From an uncultured Bacteroidota bacterium (GTDB lineage Bacteria > Bacteroidota > Bacteroidia > AKYH767-A > 2013-40CM-41-45), in NCBI GenBank assembly GCA_937871435.1, contig CALMQM010000025.1, forward strand, positions 1 to 64,000: DNA of 64,000 bases, written 5' to 3'. This document shows positions 54,799 to 63,553 of the stretch, piece after piece; the first letter of the stretch is position 1; each line of letters begins with the position of its first letter. The notes under the pieces were generated by a model. The model had not been told where the DNA came from and did no database searches. It worked only from the letters and a program-made list of their open reading frames with translations. The translations under genes were made by a program, and so were the position numbers.

Positions 54799-55731
54799 TC
54801 ATTGTTTCAATGCAATCGACAACGCTTGTTTCCAATGTTGGATGATATCTCTGTATGCATTCACAAGAGAATAGGAAGGATCGTAAATATGTCCGGGCTC
54901 CGAACTGATACCATTCAATTCGAGAATACGGATGGATTCGCCTTGGTACAAGTCTTCAACAGATTTCACCCGTAAGTCGAACCGTCCGTAGTAGAATCCG
55001 GGAATGGACGTTGCGATGTTATCAAACACCTCGCACAATTGATCATTGATAAGATGATTGGCATTTACAAAACGGGTTCCTCTGCAGTGATTGCCGATGT
55101 GTTCAAGCACAACTTCTTCTCCCGGATAAGGAATAAACTCCATCTTATGAACTAATTTTCCTGACATTCTTTTAATCTGAAAGCGAGAGCGATCATCTTT
55201 TTCCATGAGTTCACGAATCGTGGAATAGCCATCTCCGTGCACCGTCATAAAAACCTTTTGTGTTACAGATGTAACTTTCCCCCGTAAATGTCCGGGTTGT
55301 CGAACATAAAAAATACCTAACTCAAGTGGAAAATTCACATATTCCTGAATAATAAAATCATTTTCGTTATCCTGAAGATAATGGATGAGTTCTGTTTCGT
55401 TGTGAATTTTTTCCACACGATATCCTCTTTCTCCAATATTGGGTTTCGCAATGAATGGAACAGAGACAGAGTTTTCACCCAGAGTTCCGGTGATTTCTTC
55501 CACGGAGCTGTTCTTAGAGAAAAGAAATGTTTTTGGTTTATACTTTGAAGTGATTCCGTCTAAAATATCTTTTTTAGATTCACCTGCCAGTCCTCCAAGT
55601 TTCATGGATGGATTCACACGACTGACAAATCTGACAGATCCTGTTCTCAGTATCATCCAGAGAACATATGGCAGTAATGGAAGATAAAAAAACCACCAGG
55701 GCCAATATTCATAATTGAAAACTTTCACCAT
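54799..55731 (-). CDS. ATP-grasp superfamily protein
   Basis: A 310-residue protein with a membrane-associated N-terminus (FNYEYWPWWFFYLPLLPYVL) and an ATP-grasp core: SVPFIAKPNIGERGYRVEKI, DFIIQEYVNFPLELGIFYVR, YYGRFDLRVKSVEDL and ILELNGISSEPGHIYDP, the last two carrying the metal-binding Asp/Glu/Asn. Such enzymes form amide or ester bonds through acyl-phosphates; the substrates are unknown. The start is placed at the ATG at 55731, where the conserved region begins; an ATG at 55803 would add 24 residues and overlap the NRDE gene by 41 bases. Confidence 0.78.
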   Translation of the reverse strand: MVKVFNYEYWPWWFFYLPLLPYVLWMILRTGSVRFVSRVNPSMKLGGLAGESKKDILDGITSKYKPKTFLFSKNSSVEEITGTLGENSVSVPFIAKPNIGERGYRVEKIHNETELIHYLQDNENDFIIQEYVNFPLELGIFYVRQPGHLRGKVTSVTQKVFMTVHGDGYSTIRELMEKDDRSRFQIKRMSGKLVHKMEFIPYPGEEVVLEHIGNHCRGTRFVNANHLINDQLCEVFDNIATSIPGFYYGRFDLRVKSVEDLYQGESIRILELNGISSEPGHIYDPSYSLVNAYRDIIQHWKQALSIALKQ

Positions 55732-55762
55732 CCACAAGGGTTTGCGAAACTTCAAGGACGAA

Positions 55763-56479
55763 TCAGCAAATTCTACGGCTGTAAATTTTTTGGTTAACAA
55801 CATCTTTGTAGGTCATTTGTAAATGATTGTTTTGTCTCAGAATGCTTGTAATACTAACCGTTCTGACTTCATTTTCCCGATCCATCACCAGACTGTTTGA
55901 TGTATCTCCTTTTCCTCCCAAATGATGAAAATCCAGAATGCTGTATCCCATATAATCGGGATGACTCATCAGGAAATCACGAAACCAGTTCTCACGTTGC
56001 TTGACTGTTTCCGGGGTATACAATGTTGCTGACGACCAGATGTGCGGTTCTTGCGTATCGATTTCGGTTTGGTGTAATTGACTTCCATCCCATCTGGCTT
56101 CCGTCAAATGGATTTTCAAATTTGTATCCAATAACAACAGAGTGAAAGGTTCAATTCCGTTGAAATCATATTCCCGCAGAAAGCGCTGAACATTGTTGTA
56201 TTTGAAAAAGTCGAGCAAAACCAACCCGCGACTTTTTTTGTAATTTGATTTTGACTGATGCTTTTGAAAAGCTCCGTTCAGTAAGCATAATGTAAACGGA
56301 TTTCCGCTTGTCGCAATCCATGTTCCTTCAGCTTGTTGATCCTTTGGAAATACTACCAGAGTATCATCAACAAGGTGAATGCGCGGATCCAGGGCAGGTT
56401 TACGCAGATACTTTTCGTCTCTGTTAGAAGTGAGAACGAAATTGTTATTTCCCAATGGCAGAAAGGTTACTGTGCACAT
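55763..56479 (-). CDS. NRDE (TANGO2-like) family protein
   Basis: A 238-residue protein starting MCTVTF with the Asn-Arg-Asp-Glu signature in VLTSNRDEKYLRKPAL (near residue 19). Cys2 would become N-terminal after Met removal, as in Ntn-hydrolase-fold proteins. GTWIATSGNPFTLCLLNG is the second conserved block. The family's activity is not settled; eukaryotic TANGO2 is linked to haem and lipid handling. It overlaps the DinB-like gene by 13 bases and precedes the ATP-grasp gene, so the three are translated as a set. Confidence 0.87.
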   Translation of the reverse strand: MCTVTFLPLGNNNFVLTSNRDEKYLRKPALDPRIHLVDDTLVVFPKDQQAEGTWIATSGNPFTLCLLNGAFQKHQSKSNYKKSRGLVLLDFFKYNNVQRFLREYDFNGIEPFTLLLLDTNLKIHLTEARWDGSQLHQTEIDTQEPHIWSSATLYTPETVKQRENWFRDFLMSHPDYMGYSILDFHHLGGKGDTSNSLVMDRENEVRTVSITSILRQNNHLQMTYKDVVNQKIYSRRIC

Positions 56480-56976
56480 AATTGAGTTTTATAACGGAGA
56501 GTTGAATAGGCTACACCAAAATTCTTTTCTACAGAAATAGTCGGATAAGCGGTGTTCAATCCAATTTTAATAATGGCCATATGGTGAATCGCATGTTCAA
56601 TGTTGTATGCTAATTCACGGTAGAACGTTGTGTCAACAATAACCGGCTTGTCTTCGGTAGTCAGATCCATACTTAACATCAGCATTTTGTCAGTTCTGAC
56701 TTTATTGATGTTATCAATTATTTCAAGCAAAACAGTAACCGCGAAATATTGATCTGTTTCAAGAAGGTAATTGCGACTGCGTGCATCGTAATTTACAAAA
56801 CCGGAATCCACTCCTTTGAGCAAGCATTGGTAAAATTCAATTATGTGGCGCACATGTGAACCGATACTGCTTTCTGACAACGCATCTACTGGAGAAGTGT
56901 ATTGATCCTGCTCCATTTTATCAATGAGTCCCACCAACTGTTGTAATATACCGGAAGAAGATTGTTGCAAAATCAT
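56467..56976 (-). CDS. DinB-like metal-binding helical protein
   Basis: A 169-residue four-helix-bundle protein. Likely metal ligands are the His in SIGSHVRHIIEFYQCLL (near residue 48-52) and the pair in LAYNIEHAIHHMAIIKIG (near 133-138), the arrangement of DinB/YfiT proteins. Some DinB relatives are thiol-dependent transferases; no specific substrate can be read here. First gene of the DinB / NRDE / ATP-grasp operon, with a palindrome and a -7 element directly upstream. Confidence 0.78.
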   Translation of the reverse strand: MILQQSSSGILQQLVGLIDKMEQDQYTSPVDALSESSIGSHVRHIIEFYQCLLKGVDSGFVNYDARSRNYLLETDQYFAVTVLLEIIDNINKVRTDKMLMLSMDLTTEDKPVIVDTTFYRELAYNIEHAIHHMAIIKIGLNTAYPTISVEKNFGVAYSTLRYKTQLCAQ

Positions 56977-56979
56977 AGC

Positions 56980-57000
56980 TTGTATAGTTTATTTATACAA
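56980..57000. promoter_or_regulatory. 7-bp inverted repeat at the start of the DinB/NRDE/ATP-grasp operon, candidate operator
   Basis: TTGTATA (56980-56986) and TATACAA (56994-57000) are perfect complements around a 7-base spacer. The site lies between the -7 element and the start codon at 56976, overlapping the likely transcription start, where a repressor would act. Confidence 0.4.
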
Positions 57001-57001
57001 A

Positions 57002-57009
57002 CAAATGTA
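57002..57009 (-). promoter_or_regulatory. -7 promoter element of the DinB/NRDE/ATP-grasp operon
   Basis: TACATTTG on the minus strand, an exact TAnnTTTG match, 26 bases before the start codon. No TTTG at the usual 19-21 base distance was found, so it may depend on an activator. Confidence 0.4.
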
Positions 57010-57063
57010 TATGCAGGGAGGGTGCTGAAATGTCAGTCAACTTACAATGAGGCCTAAAAACCC

Positions 57064-57089
57064 AAAAAAGCCCCGGAAATTTCCGAGGC
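57064..57089 (-). terminator. Rho-independent terminator of the Omp28-like gene
   Basis: On the minus strand, a GC-rich inverted repeat (arms 57080-57089 and 57070-57079, one G-U pair) is followed directly by six T residues (57069-57064). The two arms abut, so the real loop is about four bases taken from AATT. It lies about 120 bases past the stop at 57209. Confidence 0.82.
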
Positions 57090-57208
57090 TCTATTCACAC
57101 AAGCACATCAAAAAAATATTAATTTTATACCTGGTGTTTCAACTACCAATGAGGCTCACACCACGGAAAATTTGATTTTTCGACTTAAAATCAGCCTGAA
57201 AACCCTCA

Positions 57209-58243
57209 TTATTTTGAGATAAACAGTCTTTCAGATTGCGTTTTTTCTTCATTCCAGACCTGAATAATGTACACTCCCATAGGAAATGATATTGTAGAAA
57301 CTTCATATTCTGATTGCCCCTCATTCAGGTTTCTGTAAACCAATTCATTTCCCAAAATATCTACTATCCGGATTCGGTCATTCCGTTTTGGATCCCGGAG
57401 GTGAATCCGAATTGCTTTTTCGGAAGCGAGGTTACGGTATTCAAAAAGATCACGATGATGTGATGCGTTTTCGTGAATTCCGGTAACGTTGGACGGCGTT
57501 GAAACTTCAGCCTGGTAAATTTCTTTATTCATAGTGTTTTGAACAAAGGCAACTACACGCAATTCCTGAAGATCTTTCACATTGTTAATGGTCCAGTTGA
57601 CTTGCACAGTATCTTTGTGTCCAACCGCTGTAACAGAAAGTAAATTGCCGTGTTCATCAGGTAACATTTTCCGGACTACCCAGGGATATTCATTCTCCGA
57701 ATTATTTCCTGGTGAGGCAAGGTATGAGCTTTTCAATACAGTTTTCTCACACGCTACTATGTGTGCAACCAGATTTTCTCCTGTATTTCCGGAATCCGTG
57801 GATTCAAATTCAAGAGTTACATTCAATCGGTTGCCGTTTATTTTACTTTCAAGAAATCGAATGGCATACCGCGGAGCAACGAGAGCTCTTGTTGAAATGC
57901 TGTTGTTCAGATTCGATACCAATGGTGCAGAAGCTCCGGCATACACATTCCCGTCTTCAACAGAATGCGGAACACTGGGAACTCCATAGAATGCTACCCG
58001 TTGATCGCTCTGTCCGGGATTTTCATAGTACATGGAATCCAGGTAAGGAAAGGATGTGTGATAAGACAACATCAAAACATTGTTCGGATGGTTATTGACA
58101 TACGAAGCGATGACCGGAGTATTCGCTGCGCAAGGCGGACAACCACTGTTTGTGAATTGTTCAATGAGTACTTTTCGCTGAGCGAATGACGCGGTATTTA
58201 GTAGAATCAGAAAACAATTAAGCAGCAGGATTTTTATTTTCAT
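57209..58243 (-). CDS. Omp28-like secreted protein with thioredoxin motif and T9SS sorting domain
   Basis: A 344-residue exoprotein. The signal peptide ends TASFAQ. The opening of the mature part reads KVLIEQFTNSGCPPCAANTP, giving a CPPC dithiol in a thioredoxin-like fold as in Omp28-related proteins. A beta-rich domain follows (about 110-250). The last 75 residues are a T9SS type A domain (IRIVDILGNELVYRN; MGVYIIQVWNEEKTQSERLF). It may help with disulfide chemistry at the cell surface. It starts 21 bases after the DoxX-like gene. Confidence 0.85.
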   Translation of the reverse strand: MKIKILLLNCFLILLNTASFAQRKVLIEQFTNSGCPPCAANTPVIASYVNNHPNNVLMLSYHTSFPYLDSMYYENPGQSDQRVAFYGVPSVPHSVEDGNVYAGASAPLVSNLNNSISTRALVAPRYAIRFLESKINGNRLNVTLEFESTDSGNTGENLVAHIVACEKTVLKSSYLASPGNNSENEYPWVVRKMLPDEHGNLLSVTAVGHKDTVQVNWTINNVKDLQELRVVAFVQNTMNKEIYQAEVSTPSNVTGIHENASHHRDLFEYRNLASEKAIRIHLRDPKRNDRIRIVDILGNELVYRNLNEGQSEYEVSTISFPMGVYIIQVWNEEKTQSERLFISK

Positions 58244-58264
58244 AAGATTGATAAGACAAATGAA

Positions 58265-58657
58265 TTACATGAAATGATTTTTCAATACCGGAATATTTTT
58301 TCTCTCATACCATGCAATGGCGGCACAAGCAGCAGCAACTATAAGAGCAAGGAAAAATAACTCTCCGCCATCATTCATCACCACAATTCCCAGCTGAGTC
58401 AGATGCGCAAGAATAGCTCCTGCCATTATTCCCAGCCCAAGCAAGGCAGCGAACCAACGCAGAGATCTCACAAAGAGCAATACTGCAACAATTAATTCAA
58501 GACAACCACTGAGGATTCTTCCCCATGGTTCTACTCCTAATTTAGAGAATATGTAAACCGATTCCGGTGCGGCGCTAAACTTGAAGAATAATGTTTGCAG
58601 AAGAATGATTGCTGCAATTATTCTTAAAACCGGCTGAATGAGATGCTTTAAATTCAT
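58265..58657 (-). CDS. DoxX/MauE-like small membrane protein
   Basis: A 130-residue protein with four membrane helices, the DoxX-like layout: PVLRIIAAIILLQTLFFKFS at the start, LSGCLELIVAVLLFV in the second helix, and a final helix rich in Ala. The Glu in the second helix and the FKFSAAPE loop are the recognisable family features. Such proteins are linked to quinone or thiol redox in the membrane. It precedes the CPPC-containing Omp28-like gene by 21 bases, so a redox partnership is reasonable. Confidence 0.82.
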   Translation of the reverse strand: MNLKHLIQPVLRIIAAIILLQTLFFKFSAAPESVYIFSKLGVEPWGRILSGCLELIVAVLLFVRSLRWFAALLGLGIMAGAILAHLTQLGIVVMNDGGELFFLALIVAAACAAIAWYERKNIPVLKNHFM

Positions 58658-58756
58658 AAAATATACTATTTCACAAATATCTGTTGAATCAACCAGTTGA
58701 AATGTCTGCCAAGCGACATGTTCAATTGATTGGTGAAACCGGATAATGTGGCATTT

Positions 58757-60376
58757 TCAGGGATTTAATCGTCCGGGAACCTCGAGCCTGATTTTGTACA
58801 CTCCTGTTCTGGCAGTAAGGTAGAGACTTTTTCCATCCGCATCGCCCCAGGCCATATTGGCTGGCAGTTCCGGACCTTTAATCTTTCCCAATAATTTTCC
58901 TTTCTCTGATATAATCCATACACCTCCCGGTCCGGATGCGTAAATGTTTCCTTTGCTGTCAGCCTTCAGTCCATCAAGTGCAATTTCACCTTGTTCGGCA
59001 TTCATATTGAAAAATTCTTTCTCGTTGGAAAGGGTTCCATCTGCATTGACTTCAAAGCGAAGAATAATTTTTGTTGAAGCTATTGCAGTGATATCCCAGT
59101 TGGACACATAAAGATATTTTTCATCCGGAGAGAAAACGATTCCATTCGGTCCATTCAATGCAGTACTAAGCAATTTGATTTTCCCGTCTTTGATGGAATA
59201 GACTCCGGAAAATGCGAGTTCTTTTCTTGAATCATTGAATGCCTTTGGTAAACCATAGGGTGGATCTGTAAAATACAAGGTTCCATCGCTTCGGTACACT
59301 AAATCATTTGGAGAATTCAAACGTTTGCCATTGTAGTTATCGGCTAAAACTGTAAGTGTACCATTCTTTTCGAGTCTGGTTACACGATGATTTCCGTGTT
59401 CGCAAATGGTGAGCCTTCCCTCCCGATCAAAGGCTAGTCCGTTGGATCCCGGCTGGCTGTATTCTCCGATATCTGTTCCTGTATATCCGCTCTTCGTTCT
59501 GAATACATGAACGTCACCGGAATTGTTCAGGCTGTAAATAGCATTCGTATTAGGATCGCTGAACAATAAAAATCCGTCTTTATTCCAAACCGGACCTTCA
59601 GTAAATTGAAATCCGTTTGCAAGTCTTTCCATTTTTGTTTCCGGTGAAATGATTTCATCCAGCGAAGGATCTAAGCGTTCCACTGTATTGGCGATAGCTT
59701 CATATGAAGGAGCATGAGGAAACGTAGAGTAGAAGTCAAGTGTTGCGGATCGTATCCAGATATAATTGTCCGGCAGATCCGACAAAGGTCCATTGATTCC
59801 AAGGATTGCAAGCTGAAATATTTGTCCAGCATAAGCGTCAGTGCTTAACAGAATTCTGTTGCGTGAATTGAAACCGCTGATGACAGAGTTACCGCTTTGT
59901 CCGATGCTTTTATTCAACACTCCATTCACCCAGACTTCTGCATAATCATCTACAACAATTTCGAAAAATACAGTTGAATGGGCTGTTGATAGTGAACCAA
60001 TTTTATCCGGAACAGTAAATTTGAAACGGTACCAGTTGAAACTTAGTTTTCCGCTACCTCTTCTTGCATCAAGACTTGATGGATCCAATGTTTCCCAGGA
60101 TGAATCATCAAAATTCTGCATCCCTGCTTTAGGAACTATGTCATGTGTTGAATTCACCGGCCCACTTGGTTTTCGATCCGGACCTGCTTCGTGAAATGGT
60201 GTACTGATAATAGAAGCATCGGAATATTTCCATTTGCCTTGTACAAGATCTGTTCCGGATTTTGTGGAAAGATCTACAATCGCATCCGGGCGACCGGATT
60301 CAAGTTCTACTCTGTTTTGTGCCTGAGAATGTAAGAACAAGCCGGCGGAGATTATCAGAAGAAGATATTTTTTCAT
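58757..60376 (-). CDS. Secreted SMP-30/gluconolactonase-like protein
   Basis: A 539-residue exported protein (signal peptide ends LHSQAQ, no T9SS domain). Residues about 25-225 look like a galactose-binding jelly roll (FEIVVDDYAEVWVNG; NWYRFKFTVPDKIG). Residues about 245-535 form a six-bladed SMP-30 propeller with the metal-site Glu in FTEGPVWNKDGFLLFSD, the Asn in LNSPNDLVYRSDGTLYFTDP, and the second Asn/Asp in LNGPNGIVFSPDEKYLYVSN. Probably a periplasmic sugar lactonase or esterase. It is followed by GlcG and YHS genes upstream on the same strand. Confidence 0.87.
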   Translation of the reverse strand: MKKYLLLIISAGLFLHSQAQNRVELESGRPDAIVDLSTKSGTDLVQGKWKYSDASIISTPFHEAGPDRKPSGPVNSTHDIVPKAGMQNFDDSSWETLDPSSLDARRGSGKLSFNWYRFKFTVPDKIGSLSTAHSTVFFEIVVDDYAEVWVNGVLNKSIGQSGNSVISGFNSRNRILLSTDAYAGQIFQLAILGINGPLSDLPDNYIWIRSATLDFYSTFPHAPSYEAIANTVERLDPSLDEIISPETKMERLANGFQFTEGPVWNKDGFLLFSDPNTNAIYSLNNSGDVHVFRTKSGYTGTDIGEYSQPGSNGLAFDREGRLTICEHGNHRVTRLEKNGTLTVLADNYNGKRLNSPNDLVYRSDGTLYFTDPPYGLPKAFNDSRKELAFSGVYSIKDGKIKLLSTALNGPNGIVFSPDEKYLYVSNWDITAIASTKIILRFEVNADGTLSNEKEFFNMNAEQGEIALDGLKADSKGNIYASGPGGVWIISEKGKLLGKIKGPELPANMAWGDADGKSLYLTARTGVYKIRLEVPGRLNP

Positions 60377-60450
60377 AGTGTATAATGTGGATAGTGGACA
60401 GCCCGAAAGAGAAATTTTCCTTACAGGCTGCCCATTGATCTTTCGTTGGG

Positions 60451-60939
60451 TTAATCAAATTTTATCTGAACCGCGGCATTTGCAATCTGTTCATCTTGTT
60501 GCGCACTCATAGATCCGCTGACGCCAACAGCGCCAAGAATTTCTCCATTATACACAATCGGTACACCTCCTTGCAAAGGTGTGAAGGGGGTTACCGCAGG
60601 CAGAGTATTCATTGTTACTCTTCCTTTGGTGATGACATCTTCAAAAACTGAAGTTGGTTTTTTAAAATGTGCTGCCGTTTGTGCTTTACCTATGGCAACT
60701 TCAGCGCTTGCTGAAAATGTTCCATCGATTCTTACAAGGTAAATGAGATTGCCGCCGTCATCTACAATCGCGATGCTTCCGCCGGCATTGTTTTTCTTTG
60801 CTTCCGACACTGCGGCGTCAGCGATTTTACGTGCAGCGTCGAGCGTTAATGTTGCACGGGTTTTCACCTGAGCTTCTGCAGCGATGGAGAACAATGTAAT
60901 CCAGGCAGCAATGAGAATAGAAAATTTTAATTTTGACAT
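60451..60939 (-). CDS. GlcG/HbpS-family protein with signal peptide
   Basis: A 162-residue exported protein (signal peptide ends AAEAQ). The mature part is a single GlcG/HbpS domain: LTLDAARKIADAAVSEAKKN, SIAIVDDGGNLIYLVRIDG, and FTPLQGGVPIVYNGEILGAV. In Streptomyces HbpS this fold binds haem and senses redox stress; in other bacteria the role is unknown. It lies 74 bases upstream of the SMP-30 gene and 26 bases after the tandem-YHS gene. Confidence 0.87.
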   Translation of the reverse strand: MSKLKFSILIAAWITLFSIAAEAQVKTRATLTLDAARKIADAAVSEAKKNNAGGSIAIVDDGGNLIYLVRIDGTFSASAEVAIGKAQTAAHFKKPTSVFEDVITKGRVTMNTLPAVTPFTPLQGGVPIVYNGEILGAVGVSGSMSAQQDEQIANAAVQIKFD

Positions 60940-60965
60940 GAGTAGGGTATGTTAAGGATTGAAGA

Positions 60966-61910
60966 TTAATTGTGTGCAGTTACGTTCTCCGTAACAGGCT
61001 TTGCGGGTTTGTCATATTTCACTTTCTTCCCGGCTTTTTTATGAACAAGAAGTGGCCAGTTGGTGTCGGCTTTCACAATGTTCGCTGCCAGATCTTTGTT
61101 GAAGAGAGTATATGCGTTTTGTGTATGTTGTAAAATCAGTTTTCCGTTATCAATCTGGAAAATGGTTGGATCTACCGGGCGAAGTTTATTCAGACTCACA
61201 GCATACCCGCAAAAGGCGCCATATTGAGGAGCATATTTTTCAGGAGAATCTTTGAACTTGTCAGCATGTTCCTGCGACATGAACCAATAGGTAGCACCAT
61301 TGTAACGAGTAGTGAAATCGGGACTTCCTTTTTCGGGTTTTGTATTTTCGAAATATGAAAGCACATCGTACCCTTGCAGGATGACGCCGTTTTCATCTGT
61401 ATTCACCAGGAATTTTTTCTCTTCATCTGTTTTAATTTGCTTGCCACCTTTTTTACTTACCGCCGGCCAGTATTTATCCGCCTTGCTTAAATTTCCTGTT
61501 ACATCTTTTTCCCAGGCATTTACAGCTCTCATGTTGTGTTGAATAACGAGCCGGTTGTTGACGATGGAAAATGTATTGACATCGATCGGAGCTGTTTTAC
61601 CGAGAGAAACAGCATAAGCACAATAGCCACCGAATTGTACATCATACTTCGCCGGATTTTTCGAAAACATCTCCTGATGTTCTTTGGTCGCGAACCAATA
61701 AATCGCATCGTGATAATGCGTAGTAATTGTCGGATCGCCTTTCACCGGTTTATTATCTGTAAAAAATGCTACAGGATCATATCCGTCGAGGATAACTCCT
61801 TCGCTGTTCACATTTACCAGATATTTTCCATTGTACTGTTGTCCTTTTACTGCAGTGGACAGAATTCCCATTGCAAAGAACAGAACTGTGTATTTGAGTA
61901 TTGTTTTCAT
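60966..61910 (-). CDS. Exported protein with two tandem YHS domains
   Basis: A 314-residue exported protein. The ATG at 61910 is used because it gives a proper signal peptide (MKTILKYTVLFFAMGILSTA); the longer frame adds 16 residues. Two YHS-like copies are obvious: GVILDGYDPVAFFTDNKPVK with YWFATKEHQEMF and FGGYCAYAVS, then GVILQGYDVLSYFENTKPEK with YWFMSQEHADKF and YGAFCGYAVS. Each copy ends with QH and a KAD-W-P segment. The conserved Cys and aromatic residues suggest metal or haem binding. Divergent from the outer-membrane protein at 62064. Confidence 0.88.
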   Translation of the reverse strand: MKTILKYTVLFFAMGILSTAVKGQQYNGKYLVNVNSEGVILDGYDPVAFFTDNKPVKGDPTITTHYHDAIYWFATKEHQEMFSKNPAKYDVQFGGYCAYAVSLGKTAPIDVNTFSIVNNRLVIQHNMRAVNAWEKDVTGNLSKADKYWPAVSKKGGKQIKTDEEKKFLVNTDENGVILQGYDVLSYFENTKPEKGSPDFTTRYNGATYWFMSQEHADKFKDSPEKYAPQYGAFCGYAVSLNKLRPVDPTIFQIDNGKLILQHTQNAYTLFNKDLAANIVKADTNWPLLVHKKAGKKVKYDKPAKPVTENVTAHN

Positions 61911-62063
61911 GATTTTTTTTCTGCAAAGAAATATTGCATGAAAGGAAACCCGTGTCATCTGTCTTACAATTCACCGGATGTGTATGTATTATTATTTTAT
62001 GTGTAATATTGTCTTCCACACGACAAGGGAAATTGAATGAGACGGTATTTTAGATAAAAAAAA

Positions 62064-62975
62064 ATGAGAAAAATAAATTTCACAATTATTTTCGTTCTGT
62101 TGTTTGCTAAAGTCTTTAGTCAGGGCTGCAGCGATGCAGGATTGTGCAGTATTGCAAATGCTCACCTTGAAAACAATCCGGACTCATCTCGTCGCTTTTC
62201 AGCAGCATTGACTTTGAGTGTTGGTGTTGGTGAACAAAGCACAATTATTTCTCAGGTTATTCCGGAGATTAATTTTTCCAGCTCTTCATCTTCGACTTTT
62301 CAATTAAAAGTTCCTTATACTGTTGTGGATGGTGATTTGGGTAATTCGTCCGGAACAGGAGATATCTCTCTTAGTTTTCTTCATCGCCAAAGAGAAAAGA
62401 AAAAAGTTGGTTTAAGCTGGAATGCAGGTGTAAAAGTCCCGACCGGAAATTCAAATCGTAAAATATCCGGCAATTCCTTACCAATGCCATATCAAACAAG
62501 TTTAGGTACTGTTGATTTGATCGGAGGAGTTTCAATCCAATTCAATTCCTGGAATTTCACTGCAGGATATCAATATGTCGCATGGAATGGAAATAAAAAT
62601 CAATTCCTGAGGCCTGCATCTTCTTCTACTGATACAGAGCAAAATTATTTTGAATCCAATTTTCTGGATAGGGGAGATGATGCATTAGTTAAAACTGATT
62701 ATGAAATCAAAATTGGAAAGACAGTATTGAGTCCCGGTTTATTGGCTTTGTACCGTATTCAATCGGATAAAATCGTAAGTGCTGATGAAAGAAAAACATC
62801 TCTTGATGGTTCTTCAGGATTAACATTGAATTGTACTTGTAATTTTCAGTTTCCTTTAAATTCTTTTTTGGACATGCGACTATCCGGAGGTGCTCCGGTA
62901 ATCGTAAGAGAGTACCGTGCAGATGGTTTGACCAGAAGTGTAGTATTTAATCTGCAATTCCAGTTAAAGTTGTAA
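62064..62975 (+). CDS. Outer-membrane beta-barrel protein, unknown function
   Basis: A 303-residue exported protein (signal peptide ends AKVFSQ). It opens with GCSDAGLCSIANAHLE, a two-Cys segment, and then alternating strands typical of an outer-membrane barrel, including GTGDISLSFLHRQREKKKVG and VGLSWNAGVKVPTGNSNRK, which resemble the phenol-degradation MetA-type transporter family. It ends VVFNLQFQLKL, with aromatic and hydrophobic alternation. It precedes a single-YHS protein gene by 72 bases. Confidence 0.72.
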   Translation: MRKINFTIIFVLLFAKVFSQGCSDAGLCSIANAHLENNPDSSRRFSAALTLSVGVGEQSTIISQVIPEINFSSSSSSTFQLKVPYTVVDGDLGNSSGTGDISLSFLHRQREKKKVGLSWNAGVKVPTGNSNRKISGNSLPMPYQTSLGTVDLIGGVSIQFNSWNFTAGYQYVAWNGNKNQFLRPASSSTDTEQNYFESNFLDRGDDALVKTDYEIKIGKTVLSPGLLALYRIQSDKIVSADERKTSLDGSSGLTLNCTCNFQFPLNSFLDMRLSGGAPVIVREYRADGLTRSVVFNLQFQLKL

Positions 62976-63047
62976 AAACAACACGATCTGTCATTTGCAC
63001 GACATTGGGATCGGGTGAAACGGCGGTTATTTGTATAAAAAAATAAC

Positions 63048-63533
63048 ATGCTCATCCGTATATTTTCAGCCATCATCATTTTCTGTACAGTACTAATTGC
63101 CGCGAATGCTAACGGACAATCTTCTACTGTCGTGACAAAAACATCCGGTTTAAATATTGAAAACGGACTTGCGATACAGGGATATGACCCGGTATCGTAT
63201 TTCACTCTGGGGAAAGCTGTGAAAGGCAATTCGTCCATTAGTGTAAACCGGAATGGAGTCACTTATTATTTTAGTTCCGGATCCAATCGTGAATTGTTCA
63301 ATCAGAATCCATCAAAGTATGAACCTGCTTATGGTGGCTGGTGTGCTTATGCTATGGGTGTGGATGGAAGTAAAGTGGAAATTGATCCGGAGACATTCAA
63401 AATTGTTGATGGTCATCTTTGTTTGTTTTACAATTTTTATTTCACCAATACACTTCCAAAATGGAATAAGCAGGAATCACAGTTGAAGAAAAATGCTGAT
63501 GCCAATTGGAATAAGTTGAATAATAATCATTAA
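63048..63533 (+). CDS. Exported single YHS-domain protein
   Basis: A 161-residue protein with a signal peptide (ends ANANGQ) and one YHS-type domain: GLAIQGYDPVSYFTLGKAVK, YYFSSGSNRELFNQNPSKYE, YGGWCAYAMGVDGSKVEIDP, ending in a short KNADANWNKL helix. The layout matches each half of the tandem protein at 60966, so it is a third copy of that module within 2.6 kb. Co-directional with the outer-membrane protein before it and the dehydrogenase after it (20-base gap). Confidence 0.87.
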   Translation: MLIRIFSAIIIFCTVLIAANANGQSSTVVTKTSGLNIENGLAIQGYDPVSYFTLGKAVKGNSSISVNRNGVTYYFSSGSNRELFNQNPSKYEPAYGGWCAYAMGVDGSKVEIDPETFKIVDGHLCLFYNFYFTNTLPKWNKQESQLKKNADANWNKLNNNH

Positions 63534-63553
63534 TCCATATTAAATCACACTCT

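Noticed and set aside
60396-60433. Imperfect stem between the GlcG-like and SMP-30-like genes as a terminator
   Set aside because: About eight pairs with a loop over 20 bases and no T tract on the minus strand. Too weak to call.
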